From Streptomyces djakartensis (lineage in GTDB: Bacteria > Actinomycetota > Actinomycetes > Streptomycetales > Streptomycetaceae): a stretch of 51,297 nucleotides of DNA. Numbering within the stretch: position 1 is the first letter of the stretch; every line of letters begins with the position of its first letter. Of the stretch, positions 43,465 to 51,297 are shown one piece after another. Both the position numbers and the translations under genes were made by a program. Below the pieces are notes generated by a model, which worked only from the letters and a program-made list of their open reading frames with translations, did not search any database and was not told the origin of the DNA. Where the stretch lies: positions 1-51,297 of the forward strand of contig NZ_BMWE01000034.1 in NCBI RefSeq assembly GCF_014651075.1. Reading direction: 5' to 3'.

Positions 43465-44835
43465 GTCCTCCCCGCCGACGCGGGGGTGCTCCGACCGCGC
43501 AGGCGATGGCGCCGAGCGCCGACATGTCCTCCCCGCCGACGCGGGGGTGCTCCGAGCCAGGAGGTTCCCGAGGGCGCCAAGGTGCTGTCCTCCCCGCCGA
43601 CGCGGGGGTGCTCCGGCCATGGCCTACATCTACTGACACCGCACGGCGTCCTCCCCGCCGACGCGGGGGTGCTCCGACCGCGCAGGCGATGGCGCCGAGC
43701 GCCGACATGTCCTCCCCGCCGACGCGGGGGTGCTCCGCTGGTGCAGTGCTGGGAAGCGCTCAACGCGTGGTCCTCCCCGCCGACGCGGGGGTGCTCCGGT
43801 GAGCGGCTGATGGCGCAGGTCCGCGTGATGGTCCTCCCCGCCGACGCGGGGGTGCTCCGCGCCCCGGGGTCCCGTCCGGGTTCGCCCATCCGTCCTCCCC
43901 GCCGACGCGGGGGTGCTCCGCATTCGGCAGAAGGTAAGGCGCGCGGTGGACCGTCCTCCCCGCCGACGCGGGGGTGCTCCGCCGTCGTTCGTTGAGCAGC
44001 CGTCCGCCGATGCGTCCTCCCCGCCGACGCGGGGGTGCTCCGCGCACCAGTACCGGACAGCGCTGCAAGGAGCCGTCCTCCCCGCCGACGCGGGGGTGCT
44101 CCGAACGCGGCCACTTCATGGCCAGATGCGAACTCGTCCTCCCCGCCGACGCGGGGGTGCTCCGGACGCCCTGGACCGGATCTTCGGGAGCTGACCGTCC
44201 TCCCCGCCGACGCGGGGGTGCTCCGCCCGCTGGCACATCGACCTCGTCGCCACCATGGTCCTCCCCGCCGACGCGGGGGTGCTCCGGGAGTGTCGGCCGC
44301 TGAATAGCCGTACCGTGCGTCCTCCCCGCCGACGCGGGGGTGCTCCGAACCCGCCCGGGTAGGCGAAGGAGTCCGACTGGTCCTCCCCGCCGACGCGGGG
44401 GTGCTCCGACACCCAGGCCCGCCGCGGCGGCTACGTCTGGGTCCTCCCCGCCGACGCGGGGGTGCTCCGCCAGGGCGCCCGCCCGGACCGCGCGACGGTG
44501 AGTCCTCCCCGCCGACGCGGGGGTGCTCCGATCGCGGTGCGTGTCGACTCGATCGGCCTGTCGTCCTCCCCGCCGACGCGGGGGTGCTCCGTATGCGCCC
44601 TGTTCGGACGGTTCGCAATGGAAGTCCTCCCTGCCGACGCGGGGGTGCTCCGGAGGGCCAGGACTTCCAGCCGCTCGTCCCGGCGTCCTCCCCGCCGACG
44701 CGGGGGTGCTCCGACGCCCACGATCGACGTGTGGGCCGCCCAGGCGTCCTCCCCGCCGACGCGGGGGTGCTCCGCCCGGCGTGTTGATCTCACCGGCGAC
44801 GAGCGTGTCCTCCCCGCCGACGCGGGCGTGACTGC
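43465..44835 (+). CRISPR. Array 4, pristine (23 repeats, 22 spacers)
   Basis: Exact 61-base period from 43,465 to the last unit at 44,807. Repeats begin GTCCTCCCC, hold the stem CCCCGCCGACGCGGGG and end GTGCTCCG. Nearly all are identical (one C-to-T at about 44,631). The last repeat ends in a degenerate GTGACTGCG, as is usual for the trailer end. The spacer at 43,494-43,525 recurs at 43,677-43,708 (spacers 1 and 4). Transcribed rightward, opposite to arrays 1-3. The handle is GTGCTCCG, while most units of arrays 1 and 2 give GTGTTCCG. Confidence 0.98.
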
Positions 44836-45089
44836 GTCGCAGGTCAGGGCGCTGCTTGATCCGTCCGGGCTCCGCAGAAGCGCCTGTAGGTTCGTCTCAC
44901 CTGACGGTCCGACCAGCACCACGGACGTCGGCTTCTTCGGCGCCCTAGTGGAGCGGCGTGACGACTCGGGGGCTGTCGATGCCGACGGGCCGGTCCGCCT
45001 TCGAGCGGGACGATCGTCCTCGCCATGAGGATCACGCGAGGTGCAGACCGGCCGGGAACACCGGCCTCGTCACCCTGCAGGAGGTGCCG
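44836..45089. other. Stretch after array 4
   Basis: No convincing gene. A plus frame running out of the array contains FFGALVERRDDSGAVDADGP and stops at 45,028, possibly the end of a truncated gene. Confidence 0.3.
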
Positions 45090-45251
45090 GTGAGTCAGCT
45101 TCTCCTTGAGCGGCACGCAGGCGCTCCGCAGGCCACGTACTCCCTCAGCACTGCTCTTGTCGGTAAGAACCTCGATCGCAACGTGATTCTGGACGCGGGC
45201 TGGGACAGCTACGCGTGGAAGGCTACGGTCTCGGCGTGGTGGGAGCAGTAG
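45090..45251 (+). CDS. Small hypothetical protein (53 aa)
   Basis: A GTG start with GCAGGAGG upstream gives MSQLLLERHAGAPQATYSLS, TALVGKNLDRNVILDAGWDS, YAWKATVSAWWEQ. Trp-rich at the C-terminus, no membrane span. A strong hairpin follows 17 bases after the stop. No family recognised. Confidence 0.4.
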   Translation: MSQLLLERHAGAPQATYSLSTALVGKNLDRNVILDAGWDSYAWKATVSAWWEQ

Positions 45252-45268
45252 AGCCCGAGGGTGCGGTG

Positions 45269-45313
45269 GGGTGAGTGCGGGTTCCACCGGTACGACGGGC
45301 CCCGCACTCACCC
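45269..45313. terminator. Bidirectional terminator
   Basis: A perfect 13-bp inverted repeat (GGGTGAGTGCGGG / CCCGCACTCACCC) with a 19-base loop lies between the small rightward gene and the leftward sigma-factor gene that ends at 45,341, so it can serve both. Confidence 0.65.
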
Positions 45314-45340
45314 GGGCCGCGAGGCGGCGAGCGGGCTGGG

Positions 45341-45949
45341 TCAGTCGTCGTGGAGGGTGAAGCTGTGTTTCATGCTGCGTTTTAGCTTTTGGCGGCTGTG
45401 TTTGAGCTGGGCGCGGACGGTGGCGGGGTTGATGTCGAGCATGTCGGCGATCTCGGCGGTGGTGAGGCTGTGGACGTAGTGCAGGACGAATGTCTGCTGT
45501 TCGCGCTGTGTGAGGGCTGATCGGATGGATGCGGTGAGGGTGTCTATCTGGATGTTGCGGACGGCTGTCTGTTCGGCGGATTCCTCGAGTTGGGGCTCTA
45601 TGAGGTCGAGTAGGTCGGCGGAACCCGGGAGGACTTCACGGTTGGTGTGCCGTCGGGAGTTGACGACCTTGTTGCGCAGGATGCCGCAGGCGTACCGGAA
45701 GGGCGGGGTGGGGTCGGCGAGGACCTCGCGCCACTTGGTGTACATGACCTCGAAGGTCTCGGCGACGAGGTCCTCCGCCGTCCAGGCCGGCACCCGCACT
45801 TTCGCTATCCGGGTCAGCCTCGCGCGCGCATCGGCGACGAACTCCTCGAACATCGCGGTCCGTTCGTCCATGGCAGCCCGTCTGTCGGCATGGGGCGGCC
45901 TCCCCCCGCTGGTGTGCGAGGGGAGGCCGTGGTGCGTGGTGGAGCCCAT
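45341..45949 (-). CDS. ECF-type RNA polymerase sigma factor
   Basis: A 202-residue protein. Region 2: FEEFVADARARLTRIAKVRV, PAWTAEDLVAETFEVMYTKW. Region 4: SALTQREQQTFVLHYVHSLT, TAEIADMLDINPATVRAQLK. The ATG at 45,949 overlaps the stop of the upstream membrane-protein gene (TGATG); an internal ATG (MDERTAMFEEF, 45,871) is an alternative. The coupling suggests the membrane protein regulates the sigma factor or acts with it. The regulon is unknown. Confidence 0.8.
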   Translation of the reverse strand: MGSTTHHGLPSHTSGGRPPHADRRAAMDERTAMFEEFVADARARLTRIAKVRVPAWTAEDLVAETFEVMYTKWREVLADPTPPFRYACGILRNKVVNSRRHTNREVLPGSADLLDLIEPQLEESAEQTAVRNIQIDTLTASIRSALTQREQQTFVLHYVHSLTTAEIADMLDINPATVRAQLKHSRQKLKRSMKHSFTLHDD

Positions 45950-46569
45950 CAGACCTCGTCGTGCGTGTCGGTCCGCGACCTGACGTCATCGATCCAGCGT
46001 TCCCAGCGCGAGCGGACCTCGCTGCCGATCTGGGTGACCCCGTCGAACAGCAGCACCGAGAGGACCACGGCGAGCAGTTCGGTCTGGAGGGACTGCAGAT
46101 CGGTCAGCCACTGGGCAGCGAGCAGCCCGCCGCTGAGGATCCGCCCGGTGATGCGGAGTTTGGGCAGGGGCGGCATCGAGCGCAGCACCACCCGGGAGTC
46201 GAACGCCAGGTCGCCGTTGTGGTCCGCGCGGGCCCGCAGGGGCTCGAAGGTGACCGCCTTGCGGATGGCCTTCGCCACGGCCAGGAACTGACCGATGGTC
46301 TCGCACAGGACATCGAAGACCAGGATCACGATGGCGGCGCACCGCAGGCCGGGGTGGAGCGACTCCGTGCCGGGCAGCAACGAGATGCCGGTCATGGCCG
46401 CGCCGACGAGACGGGCGAACAGCCGGGAGCGCATCCACGGTGCGTCCTGCGACGCGGGATGGGGGAGCGCCGGTACCGGCTCAGTGATGCCCGAGGGCTT
46501 CTGGCCCGCCCCGTCGGTCCGGGACCGCGTGCTGCGGGACGGAGGGCTGGACCGGCTTTGCCCGGTCAC
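45949..46569 (-). CDS. Membrane protein coupled to the sigma factor
   Basis: Up to 206 residues from a GTG at 46,569; the first 45 residues overlap the small gene upstream and are low-complexity, so the ATG at 46,434 (MRSRLFARLVGAAMTGISLL) may be the true start. Three hydrophobic segments are visible (RLVGAAMTGISLL; LRCAAIVILVFDVLCETIGQ; ILSGGLLAAQWL / ELLAVVLSVLLFDGV). No anti-sigma zinc motif is present. It sits directly before the sigma gene with a TGATG overlap, so a regulatory link is likely but unproven. Confidence 0.55.
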   Translation of the reverse strand: MTGQSRSSPPSRSTRSRTDGAGQKPSGITEPVPALPHPASQDAPWMRSRLFARLVGAAMTGISLLPGTESLHPGLRCAAIVILVFDVLCETIGQFLAVAKAIRKAVTFEPLRARADHNGDLAFDSRVVLRSMPPLPKLRITGRILSGGLLAAQWLTDLQSLQTELLAVVLSVLLFDGVTQIGSEVRSRWERWIDDVRSRTDTHDEV

Positions 46570-46693
46570 CCGCGCGGCGCTCTTCCTGCCGCGTGCGGGT
46601 GACCTTCTGGTGCCGGTCCTTCTTGGAGCAGGACGGAGAGGACTTACCGGCCTTGGGAACGGCGGACTGGTCCTTCGGGGGACGACGTGTCAT
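46481..46693 (-). CDS. Small basic protein (70 aa)
   Basis: ATG with AGGAAG five bases upstream. The product MTRRPPKDQSAVPKAGKSSP is rich in Lys, Arg, Ser and Pro, probably disordered, and ends GGPEALGHH. It is the first gene of the leftward sigma operon. No family recognised. Confidence 0.4.
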   Translation of the reverse strand: MTRRPPKDQSAVPKAGKSSPSCSKKDRHQKVTRTRQEERRAGDRAKPVQPSVPQHAVPDRRGGPEALGHH

Positions 46694-47306
46694 GGCACTT
46701 CCTACGGGTCAGGTGCGTGGAGTGAGGCCCGCGGCGGGTCTCGACGACTCCGTCGTCGCTCAGTGCGGCAGGTGGTGCGTGTGGGATGGGCTGCACATCA
46801 CGACGGTGATCGCATCTTCTCCGGTCAGTTGCACATCCGTCCAGTACAGACAGTGTGAGACCGCTAGACGGATAGTAATATTCATGACTCAGCGTTTAGA
46901 TTGCGCTACGCAGAGTTATTTTTTACTGTGATGTGGGTCACATATGCCCTTCGGAATCGACGATTCCGACAAGGTATTAGCGAGACGCGTTCAGGTGCGT
47001 CGGAGTGAGGCCCGCCATCGAGGCTCCGGGATGGGCAGAGGTGGCGGGCTTTCACCCCAGGTCACGGACGGTGACAGGTGCCAATGTGAGTCGCCACTGG
47101 AGCCCCTTGACGCGCAGATACGCCCCTTTGGGGCGTGACGTCGATCACATGTAATGAGCATTCTTTGCTTCATTCATGCCAGTAGCGAGTTTTGTCCCAT
47201 AAGAGGCATACAGTCGCTTGAAGTTGAATGCTGCGCTATAGGTGGCGAAGCTCCTGCTTCCCGGCTACGGCCGCAGTGGCCGCTGCCGTACCCAGGTCCC
47301 CTACCG
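46694..47306. promoter_or_regulatory. Intergenic region with AT-rich promoter-like DNA
   Basis: This 610-base region has no supportable gene. It includes the most AT-rich run in the window (46,870-46,950: GATAGTAATATTCATGACTC, GAGTTATTTTTTACTG) and a second one at 47,145-47,225. A small hairpin (ACGCCCC/GGGGCGT) lies at 47,120-47,136. The first AT-rich block probably drives the leftward sigma operon. Confidence 0.4.
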
Positions 47307-49835
47307 CTATGCCCAGCGCATGCCGATGGTGGAAAGCTTCTCGATCCGTTCCGGGGACAGTGTTGCGGCCCTGCTGCGTTGGTTGCTGATCCATGCCCCG
47401 AGCCGGAGCTGCCGCTCCTCCTGGTTCTGGCCGTCCCTCTCGGCGACGACGATCGTCTCGACGTGCTTCCTCGGCACCCGAAGGTGCCCCTCACGCTCGT
47501 AGAACTGCTTGGCGGCGGTGTAGTTGAGGGCCCATTTGTCGGCCTGGCTGGTCCGCGGTTTGGGTTTCTCGTCTTCGCCGGCGGGTTGGATGCCGAGGAT
47601 GTGTTCGCACATCCACTGCTGCACGCTGGTGAGCTTGTCCCACCCGAGCCGGACCGAGCGCACCCACCGCCCCAGATCCTCGCCCTGGTGCACGACAACA
47701 CCGGGCTCGGTGGGCAGTGCGCCGCCGGCTTCGAGGTGCTGTCGGGTGAGGTGGAAGGCGCGTTGCCATTCCACGGGCCAGGTGGGGCACCAGGAGGGGT
47801 CGATGTCCTCCAGCTGTTCGCGGCGGCCTTCCGACAGTGCGCCGGCTGCCGATTCCACGGGCAGACCTTCGGCACGCCGCTGCTCGTTCTCGGCGGCCCG
47901 GCGGGCGGCGGCCCGCGCATTCTTCAAAAAGATCCCTACCCGGTAGCCCTTGTAGGTGGCGTCCAGCGGGGCCAGGAGGTGGCCCGCCTCGGCCGCCCAC
48001 CCGCGCGCGGCGGCCAAGCCCTCTTCCCATGCGACGTCGAAGTGGCTCCAGACCATGCCCAGCTTCTCCAACTGTTCGACGCGGTCCTCGTCCATGTTGC
48101 CGCGGGCGTAGAAGCGCCGGTTGTCGGCGATCCATTGCCCCAGCGGGAAGGAGGCGAGGGAAGCCGGCCACCCCTCAGCCTCCGCCTCCTGGCCGTTGGG
48201 CCCGGGGACGCGGTACGTGAACGGCACCTTCAGGTCTCCGTGGATCCGGTGGTACAGGGCGGCGGCTTCGATGCCGCGCCGCCAGTGCTGGTGTTCGGGG
48301 TTGAGGACGCGCAGGTTGATGAACGCGGCCAGCTGCGCGGGGTCGCGGGGGGTGCTGAATTTCAGCAGCTCACGCGCCGGTTCCGAGAGTCGGTCGCTTC
48401 GGTCGCTCGCGGCTCCCTCGCCCTCCTCGCTGCTCGAGCGGGTCTGCACGCCCCGGACGCGGCTTGGCGCCTGCTGCTGCGCCAGAGCCTCCACCACACG
48501 GGCGTCGTGCGCCCTGAGCGCCTCCAGCAGCTTCGCCAGGCCACCGAACGCCCGCGAGGTGAGCATGTTGTCCGCCGTCTCACCCGGCCCGAGCAGCACC
48601 GGCACCACGAGCGAAGCGACCTTGCCCTCGCCGGGCTGCATCCGCAGTGCCCGGCCGACGGCCTGGACGAGGTCGGGCATGGAGCCGCGTACGTCGGCGA
48701 AGTACACGGAGTCACAGTTCTTTGTGTCGACGCCTTCACCCAGGACCTTCACGGACCCCAGGTAGCCCTTCTCGACGACCGTGCCGTCCGTGGCGATCCC
48801 GTCGGCGAACTCCGTCAGAACCCGGCGCCGGTGCCCCGGCTTGTGATCGCCGCACAGCCAGTTGGCCCAGATCGTCTTGGGGTACAGCTCCGGGGCGGCG
48901 GCGTGCAGCTGCGCGGCGACGTCGGCAAGGCCGGCCGCGAACGCCTCGGCCTCGCGGACCTGGTGGTGGAAGACGAGCGTGCGCCGAAAGCCTTCCTCGG
49001 CCGACGCCTTCACCAGGGCGGTCTGCAGGGCCGCGAGACGGGCCCCGCGCACCTGCTCGGAGCGCGCGTCCTCGCCCAGGAGCTGGGCGGCTTGGAGCTG
49101 AGTGTCGGTGATGTCCACACACACCACCTGGTAGGGGGCACAGATTCCCCTGTCGATCGCCTCCGACAACGTCAGGGTGAAACACCTGCTACCGAAGGGG
49201 CCGCTCGGGTCGTCTTCCATCGAAGCCACCAACTCGCCCGGCGCGCCCTGGTCAAAGCCCTCGTCCAGCTGCCACAGCCGAGGCGTGGCACTCATGTAGA
49301 GGCGGCGCAGGGCGGGGATGCGGGTGTTGTCGTGGACGCCCGCCCATGGTTTGCCGATCCGGCCCGAGGTCCGGTGGGCCTCATCGACCACGATCAGGTC
49401 CCACCCCGGTAGGCCAGCGTTGTGTGCCCGCTCCAGCGTGCCGAGCCCGAGCGAGGCGTAGGTGGCGAACACGGTGACCTTGTCAAACGGCCGCACCCAG
49501 TCGACCAGCTCTGCCACGTCCGTGGTGTTAGGGAAGGACACCTCCCCACCCCGCAGGGAAGAAACCCCGATCATCGGACCCGTACGGCCTCCCTCGCGCC
49601 AGGCGGCCTCAGTCTGGGCAAGCAGATCAAGGGAGGGAACGAGCACCAGTACGCGTCCTGCACGGAGCTCTTCCGCGCTGCGCACGGCGACGAGGGTCTT
49701 GCCCGACCCGGTCGCCATGACTACCTGAGTCCGCAGCCCCTGCTCGGGCACAGTAGATCTTGCAGGCAATTCGAGTGCTCGGAGAACCGCGTCCACGGCT
49801 TCACGCTGATGAGGACGAAGTTCTTTCACAGCCAT
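47307..49835 (-). CDS. ttrA: TtrA-like terminal helicase (DEAH box with helicase-associated repeats)
   Basis: 842 residues from ATG 49,835 (MAVKELRPHQREAVDAVLRA), with GGAGGG about ten bases upstream. Motif I is ATGSGKT (41-47), motif II DEAH (151-154), motif III SAT (182-184), and motif VI QAVGRALR. From about 545 on there are helicase-associated domains, each with a Trp-rich core (LGQWIADNRRFY; RVGIFLKNARAAARR; LGAWISNQRSRAATLSPERI). This architecture and a position 1.4 kb from a telomere match the terminal helicase-like TtrA proteins of Streptomyces linear replicons, which are implicated in conjugal transfer of chromosome ends. All motifs are intact, unlike the Cas3 helicase in this window. 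Confidence 0.8.
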   Translation of the reverse strand: MAVKELRPHQREAVDAVLRALELPARSTVPEQGLRTQVVMATGSGKTLVAVRSAEELRAGRVLVLVPSLDLLAQTEAAWREGGRTGPMIGVSSLRGGEVSFPNTTDVAELVDWVRPFDKVTVFATYASLGLGTLERAHNAGLPGWDLIVVDEAHRTSGRIGKPWAGVHDNTRIPALRRLYMSATPRLWQLDEGFDQGAPGELVASMEDDPSGPFGSRCFTLTLSEAIDRGICAPYQVVCVDITDTQLQAAQLLGEDARSEQVRGARLAALQTALVKASAEEGFRRTLVFHHQVREAEAFAAGLADVAAQLHAAAPELYPKTIWANWLCGDHKPGHRRRVLTEFADGIATDGTVVEKGYLGSVKVLGEGVDTKNCDSVYFADVRGSMPDLVQAVGRALRMQPGEGKVASLVVPVLLGPGETADNMLTSRAFGGLAKLLEALRAHDARVVEALAQQQAPSRVRGVQTRSSSEEGEGAASDRSDRLSEPARELLKFSTPRDPAQLAAFINLRVLNPEHQHWRRGIEAAALYHRIHGDLKVPFTYRVPGPNGQEAEAEGWPASLASFPLGQWIADNRRFYARGNMDEDRVEQLEKLGMVWSHFDVAWEEGLAAARGWAAEAGHLLAPLDATYKGYRVGIFLKNARAAARRAAENEQRRAEGLPVESAAGALSEGRREQLEDIDPSWCPTWPVEWQRAFHLTRQHLEAGGALPTEPGVVVHQGEDLGRWVRSVRLGWDKLTSVQQWMCEHILGIQPAGEDEKPKPRTSQADKWALNYTAAKQFYEREGHLRVPRKHVETIVVAERDGQNQEERQLRLGAWISNQRSRAATLSPERIEKLSTIGMRWA

Positions 49836-50122
49836 CCGATCCACCCTCCCCGCGAGCTGGACAACAGCTATCACGACCTATACACGACCAACGACCCTGC
49901 AGACCAAGGGAGTTGGTTTGCAAGCCCCTAACGCAGCACCGGCTACACACCTCCGATCTGGGACACAGACAACCGTCTCCAGCGGATCACCCGCCTCACA
50001 GCACCGCAGCCAGCTAAGTCCAGAGTCTATCGCAGAAAAAAAATGAAGCAGCTACATCAGAGAATCGATTCGGAAGCTACGGGTACTCCGAAGTCATCAC
50101 TGCCCACCATCCGGGAGAGATC
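49836..50122. other. Short intergenic region
   Basis: Divergent region between the terminal helicase and the zinc-ribbon gene; no gene seen. AT-rich patches (GCAGAAAAAAAATGAAGC) near 50,030-50,060 may be promoter elements. Confidence 0.3.
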
Positions 50123-50317
50123 ATGGAACAGAACACCGAGAACCATCAAGGCAACCGGTTCTGCAAGGCCTGCGGCACGCCCGCCGAAGACGGGAAACTG
50201 TGCAACCACTGCGGCGCCGCCCTGGACCTCCCGGATGGCGCAGGGCTGATCGAAGACCAAGGCGCAGCCGTACGGCGCGACTTCGAAGGACGCACCCAGC
50301 AGCAAGAGCACAGGTGA
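50123..50317 (+). CDS. Zinc-ribbon protein (64 aa)
   Basis: ATG with GGGAGAG upstream. The core FCKACGTPAEDGKLCNHCGA supplies two CxxC pairs, a treble-clef/zinc-ribbon. Acidic C-terminal tail. It is the first of three small rightward genes before the telomere. A role in telomere biology is conceivable only by position. Confidence 0.55.
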   Translation: MEQNTENHQGNRFCKACGTPAEDGKLCNHCGAALDLPDGAGLIEDQGAAVRRDFEGRTQQQEHR

Positions 50318-50375
50318 ACGAAACAGTAGCGATCCCAGTCTGCTGAACATCAGGCACGGGGGTACACGGGCCGGC

Positions 50376-50669
50376 ATGGCATCCAAGACTGATCGCATCA
50401 CGTCCCTGCGGGCCGTGCGGCAGCTGCGCCGGGTCCGCACCTTCTACGCGGTAGGCACCCTGGTGTGGGCGGCATCGACCGCCTGGACCAGCTGGCAGAC
50501 CCCCGGAAGCCGGCAGATGTGGGTATCCGCCCTTCTCCTGGCCATCTTCACCGGCCTCCTGCTCGCATCCTCCATATGGCTCCAGCGTCTTCAGATCACG
50601 GGCTCGGCCGAGCCCGCCCGTCACGCCGCCCCACGGCGAGCGACCAGGCAACGCCATGCCCATGCCTGA
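50376..50669 (+). CDS. Small two-TM membrane protein (97 aa)
   Basis: The product starts MASKTDRITSLRAVRQLRRV. Two spans (FYAVGTLVWAASTAWTSW; MWVSALLLAIFTGLLLASSI) are followed by a basic tail (RHAAPRRATRQRHAHA). No good Shine-Dalgarno site is seen, so the start is uncertain. Family not recognised, though small membrane proteins of this kind are common at Streptomyces chromosome ends. Confidence 0.5.
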   Translation: MASKTDRITSLRAVRQLRRVRTFYAVGTLVWAASTAWTSWQTPGSRQMWVSALLLAIFTGLLLASSIWLQRLQITGSAEPARHAAPRRATRQRHAHA

Positions 50670-50757
50670 CTTACCGCTCGCACGGCCGGGACTCCCCGCG
50701 TCTGCAAGAGCGATAGCCGGGCATACGGACGTCACTCCCTTGTGAGAGGAGCTGGTC

Positions 50758-50925
50758 ATGCTTGGCATAGTCGCGGCAGTATTGTTCTTCTTTGCGTTTT
50801 TGATCAACGCGGCTGATATCAGTACCAACGATGCGTTCTCTTCGACGAACGTCATGCTTCTGGGGCTGACGGCTTTGGCTTTGCACGTGGCTGGAGTCGG
50901 CGCCGGCTGGGCCCGCAGGCGCTGA
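50758..50925 (+). CDS. Small two-TM membrane protein (55 aa)
   Basis: ATG preceded by GAGAGGAG. The product is MLGIVAAVLFFFAFLINAAD, ISTNDAFSSTNVMLLGLTAL, ALHVAGVGAGWARRR: two membrane spans linked by a short polar loop with a conserved-looking ISTND motif. I recognise this as a small membrane protein of wide occurrence in Streptomyces; its function is unknown. It is followed at once by a very long perfect palindrome. Confidence 0.7.
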   Translation: MLGIVAAVLFFFAFLINAADISTNDAFSSTNVMLLGLTALALHVAGVGAGWARRR

Positions 50926-50934
50926 CCTCATGCC

Positions 50935-50973
50935 GGCAGCCCTGTGGTGACAGTCTGTCACCACAGGGCTGCC
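50935..50973. terminator. Perfect 19-bp-arm palindrome, terminator
   Basis: GGCAGCCCTGTGGTGACAG, one T, then CTGTCACCACAGGGCTGCC. It starts ten bases after the last gene and probably ends rightward transcription before the telomere. Its perfection also allows a role as a binding site or fold-back. Confidence 0.65.
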
Positions 50974-50989
50974 GAGCCGCGAAACCCAC

Positions 50990-51297
50990 CACCCCCTATA
51001 GCCAGCCCGGCCCGCGCCAGCGGGCCGTAATGGTCCTGCAGGCGCAGCCGGAAGGACCACAAGGCGGGGAGCGCAGCGGACCGCCGACCTGGCTGAAGCG
51101 CAGCAAAAGCCAGGGGACGAAAGTCCCGCAGCTTCGGGAGCGGAGCGGACGAAGCGTCATCCTGCTTGCGCAGCAAGCAGGATGAGCGGGATGCGCAGCA
51201 TCCCGCCAGCGCTCCCGCGGAGCGGGAGCGCAACCACCGTGCTGCGCACGGTGGTTCGCTTGCATCGCGCGCAGCGCGATGGGACCCGCTCCGCGGG
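50990..51297. repeat. Streptomyces telomere (nested palindromes)
   Basis: From the end inward: palindrome I 51,285-51,297 (CCCGC-TCC-GCGGG); II 51,263-51,281 (CATCGCGC-GCA-GCGCGATG); III 51,232-51,256 (AACCACCGTG / CACGGTGGTT); IV 51,209-51,231 (GCGCTCCCGC-GGA-GCGGGAGCGC); V 51,186-51,206 (GCGGGATGC-GCA-GCATCCCGC); VI 51,159-51,185 (CATCCTGCTTGC-GCA-GCAAGCAGGATG). Further imperfect ones reach about 51,008 (GGCCCGC/GCGGGCC). The GCA and GGA loops and the terminal CCCGCGGAGCGGG (complementary strand) are those of archetypal telomeres, where the single-stranded 3-prime overhang folds and is patched using a terminal protein. Confidence 0.88.

Noticed and set aside
225..44835. The idea that the locus is a CRISPR-associated transposon
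   Set aside because: No TniA, no transposon ends, cas1/cas2 and large arrays present, and TniB/TniQ fragments are 15 kb or more away. Kept only as a low-interest check.
43389..44922. ORFs of 98-409 codons across array 4
   Set aside because: Same CRISPR-repeat artefact.
47154..49412. A 752-codon plus-strand ORF opposite the terminal helicase
   Set aside because: It is antisense to a gene with all helicase motifs in order; the plus-strand translation is low-complexity with no domain.
1..51297. tRNA or rRNA genes
   Set aside because: I saw no cloverleaf with a GTTCGA-type T-loop or rRNA core sequence in the window.

Overview
The window is very GC-rich actinobacterial DNA, almost certainly Streptomyces. 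Coding sequence has GC-rich third positions, Shine-Dalgarno sites are GGAGG-like, and start and stop codons often overlap (ATGA, GTGA, TGATG). Its right edge (about 50,990-51,297) is a nest of hairpin palindromes with GCA and GGA loops that begins, read inward from the end, CCCGCGGAGCGGG. That is the layout of an archetypal Streptomyces telomere, so the window is the terminal 51 kb of a linear chromosome or linear plasmid. The last large gene before the telomere (47,307-49,835) is a terminal helicase of the TtrA type.

Layout. 1-6.5 kb: a graveyard of fragments (DUF2252, TniQ-like, two TniB pieces, a helicase-associated domain piece) around an XRE regulator and a paired two-TM protein plus STAND-type ATPase with TPR-like repeats. 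6.5-13.9 kb: a lamin-tail secreted protein, an XRE/coiled-coil/TM protein, small element-type genes, a DUF6233 protein, a truncated Ku, and a membrane NB-ARC/WD40 ATPase split by one extra A. 14-20.6 kb: an XRE regulator, an AraC regulator divergent from a metallo-beta-lactamase/NAD(P)-binding pair, and a sigma-factor module.

20.8-44.8 kb is one enormous type I-E CRISPR-Cas locus. Two arrays (about 92 and 75 repeats, 61-nt period, transcribed leftward) lie left of the cas genes. The first is interrupted by one ORF, and a second ORF separates the two, so they may be one ancestral 12-kb array. The cas genes run rightward: cas3, cse1, cse2, cas7, cas5, a scrambled cas6/cas5 mosaic ORF, cas6e, a decayed array in the opposite orientation, a damaged cas1, cas2, then a pristine 23-repeat array transcribed rightward.

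The most notable observation is that the Cas3 ORF is full length and open, but helicase motifs I, III, V and VI are erased and one of the paired HD-domain histidines is Gly. Cas1 has lost its start codon to a CRISPR repeat and is shifted twice in frame. The crRNA-binding complex genes (cse1, cse2, cas7, cas5, cas6e) look intact. The locus therefore looks able to make crRNAs and Cascade, but probably not to shred targets through an ATP-driven Cas3 or to acquire spacers with this cas1. Several spacers in different arrays are near-copies that differ mostly at synonymous codon positions, a record of repeated sampling of related phages.

44.8-51.3 kb: a sigma-factor/membrane-protein operon, the terminal helicase, three small genes and the telomere. 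Several single-base frameshifts fall in short A runs, so base-calling error must be excluded before those genes are called dead.
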